NCBI GenBank assembly: GCA_018370615.1
Contig: JAGZAC010000079.1
Location: 1 to 7,196, forward strand
From: Clostridiales bacterium
GTDB taxonomy: Bacteria; Bacillota; Clostridia; Oscillospirales; CAG-272
DNA: 7,196 bases
Direction: 5' to 3'
Below are positions 6,704-7,196 of this stretch, in pieces. Made by a program: the position numbers and the translations under genes. The notes beneath the pieces were generated by a model that was not told where the DNA came from, did no database searches, and worked only from the letters and a program-made list of their open reading frames with translations. Position 1 is the first letter of the stretch. The number at the start of each line of letters is the position of its first letter.

Positions 6704-6856
6704 AAAAACAATCCCTCAGTCTCCGCTTACGCGGAGCCAGCTCCCTTTACACAAGGGAGCCTACACAAATCCAAGCCTCCCCTGTGGTGCAGCTCCGCAG
6801 GAGATGCCGGGGTGGTGTCAGCGTAGCTGATGGAGGGGTTGTATAAAAACAATCCC
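6704..6856 (+). repeat. 12-bp direct repeat AAAAACAATCCC flanking the foldback element
   Basis: AAAAACAATCCC occurs at 6704-6715 and again at 6845-6856, 141 bases apart, at the two boundaries of the hairpin-rich element. The second copy overlaps the left arm of the terminator stem. The repeats could be a target duplication made by insertion of the element, or two similar sequences arising by chance. Confidence 0.6.
6708..6842. repeat. 135-bp GC-rich foldback intergenic repeat (MITE- or REP-like)
   Basis: The ends are inverted: 6708-6717 (ACAATCCCTC) pairs with 6833-6842 (GAGGGGTTGT), ten pairs including one G-T. Inside are several hairpins: CTCCGC/GCGGAG at 6721-6736, GCTCCCTT/AAGGGAGC at 6740-6760, a GCA-loop hairpin at 6789-6807, and TCAGC/GCTGA at 6818-6830. 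CCTCCCC (6776-6782) can also pair with GGGGTGG (6809-6815), with one mismatch. The segment has no coding potential and is much more GC-rich than the sequence to its right. From memory, intergenic repeats with very similar arms (CCCTCAGTC and GGAGCC motifs) occur in many copies in gut Clostridia genomes. Copy number in this genome cannot be judged from one window. As RNA it would fold into a branched structure, so it could also affect 3'-end stability of the dnaB transcript. Confidence 0.75.
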
Positions 6857-6908
6857 CCTTAGCGGCTCTATAAGAGACGCCCACACGGGGGATTTTTGTG
6901 GTTTTTTT
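6851..6908 (+). terminator. Intrinsic terminator of the DUF2232-gdpP-rplI-dnaB operon
   Basis: AATCCCCC (6851-6858) pairs perfectly with GGGGGATT (6887-6894). T-runs follow at 6893-6897 and 6902-6908. The 28-base loop holds its own hairpin, GCG-g-CTCT (6862-6869) with AGAG-a-CGC (6873-6880), so the structure is a long two-tier stem. It is the first good terminator after dnaB, 158 bases past the stop codon. On the reverse strand the stem is followed by GTTTTTATAC, so weak bidirectional function is possible. Confidence 0.85.
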
Positions 6909-7074
6909 CTCTCTACAAAAGAGTTTATTACTATTGTATCAACAGTATCCCAGGCTCTGAACCTAATCTCAACATTGTTTCCTGCCAAAGAGCAAAAAAT
7001 ATTTACATTCATTTTTTATTCATAATTTTATCCTATTTTTTTTACATAGCAGGTTCATTTTTTTTGTAAAATTA
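6909..7074. other. AT-rich intergenic stretch with no gene recognised
   Basis: This stretch separates the terminator from the next promoter. It is rich in A and T, with T-runs at 7036-7043 and 7058-7065, and has no convincing coding sequence on either strand. A 7-bp inverted repeat, TTTTACA (7040-7046) with TGTAAAA (7065-7071), lies just upstream of the predicted promoter at 7075-7103 and could be a regulator site or an AT-rich upstream element. I see no tRNA, riboswitch or CRISPR. Confidence 0.5.
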
Positions 7075-7103
7075 TTGTATTAAACCCAAAATTGTGATAT
7101 ATT
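7075..7103 (+). promoter_or_regulatory. Predicted extended -10 SigA-type promoter for the downstream gene
   Basis: The -35 candidate is TTGTAT (7075-7080) and the -10 is TATATT (7098-7103), with a 17-base spacer. TGA (7095-7097) directly precedes the -10 and gives the TGn extended motif, which can offset the weak -35. The T-rich sequence upstream could act as an UP element. The start would be near 7110, leaving about 44 bases of leader. A second TATAAA at 7117 has a 19-base spacer from its nearest -35-like sequence and is less likely. Confidence 0.6.
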
Positions 7104-7153
7104 AAATTTGTATGCGTATAAAAAGCTAGTATATATAAGATAGGATTTTGAAG

Positions 7154-7196
7154 ATGACCTACAACAAAAAATCTGTAGAAGACATTGACGTATCCG
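7154..7196 (+). CDS. pgk: Probable phosphoglycerate kinase, first 14 residues only (runs off right edge)
   Basis: The ATG at 7154 opens a frame reading MTYNKKSVEDIDVS to the window end. This matches how clostridial phosphoglycerate kinases begin: an N-K-K-(S/T)-V/I-x-D-I/V-D-V segment before the conserved VLVR-DFNVP block, which would fall just outside the window. AGGA (7142-7145) lies eight bases upstream as the Shine-Dalgarno, and a promoter is predicted at 7075-7103. The enzyme transfers phosphate from 1,3-bisphosphoglycerate to ADP in glycolysis. The call rests on only 14 residues, so it is a recognition of the N-terminus rather than a domain match. Confidence 0.65.
   Translation, partial: MTYNKKSVEDIDVS

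Noticed and set aside
6704..6856. CRISPR array or insertion sequence in the dnaB-pgk gap
   Set aside because: There are no regularly spaced repeats and no transposase frame; the structure is one foldback element followed by a terminator.
6818..7012. 64-codon reverse-strand open frame over the terminator and part of the repeat
   Set aside because: It has no ribosome binding site, reads through the terminator stem and repeat arms, and its product has no recognisable features.
6932..7083. Near-direct repeat TATTGTATCAA (6932-6942) and TATTGTATTAA (7073-7083)
   Set aside because: Ten of eleven matching bases in AT-rich sequence is weak, and the first copy has no promoter-like partner.

Overview
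This window is ordinary chromosomal core-genome DNA from a Gram-positive bacterium of the class Clostridia, most likely a gut Oscillospiraceae/Ruminococcaceae-type organism. Three things point there: the gene order DUF2232 membrane protein, GdpP, L9, DnaB, which is a classic Firmicutes arrangement; strong AGGAGG-like ribosome binding sites and SigA-type promoters; and a GC-rich multi-hairpin intergenic repeat of a kind I recall from gut Clostridia. The organism is inferred from these features, not proven.

Layout. The left part (1-1589) is read on the minus strand. It holds a complete murD (peptidoglycan precursor synthesis) followed 13 bases later by the first 43 codons of a gene that looks like an M42/M20-type metallopeptidase and runs off the left edge. 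Bases 1590-1769 are a divergent intergenic region with back-to-back promoters, one for murD and one for the plus-strand operon. The plus-strand operon (1770-6692) is tightly packed with gaps of 17, 33 and 10 bases: a polytopic DUF2232/YybS-like membrane protein, the cyclic-di-AMP phosphodiesterase gdpP, ribosomal protein L9 (rplI) and the replicative helicase dnaB. Bases 6693-7153 are non-coding. They hold a 135-bp foldback repeat (6708-6842), an intrinsic terminator (6851-6908), an AT-rich stretch, and an extended -10 promoter (7075-7103) for the next gene. That gene starts at 7154 and its first 14 residues resemble phosphoglycerate kinase (pgk).

How the genes work together. The operon couples second-messenger turnover (GdpP, which affects cell wall and osmotic homeostasis) with translation (L9) and replication (DnaB). 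This linkage is conserved in Firmicutes but its functional logic is not obvious. murD on the opposite strand may share regulation through the 180-bp divergent region.

I see no novel defence, mobile or biosynthetic system. The points most worth a second look are the foldback repeat with a 12-bp direct repeat at its two ends, which may have been inserted between dnaB and its terminator, and the small inverted repeats in the divergent murD/DUF2232 promoter region.
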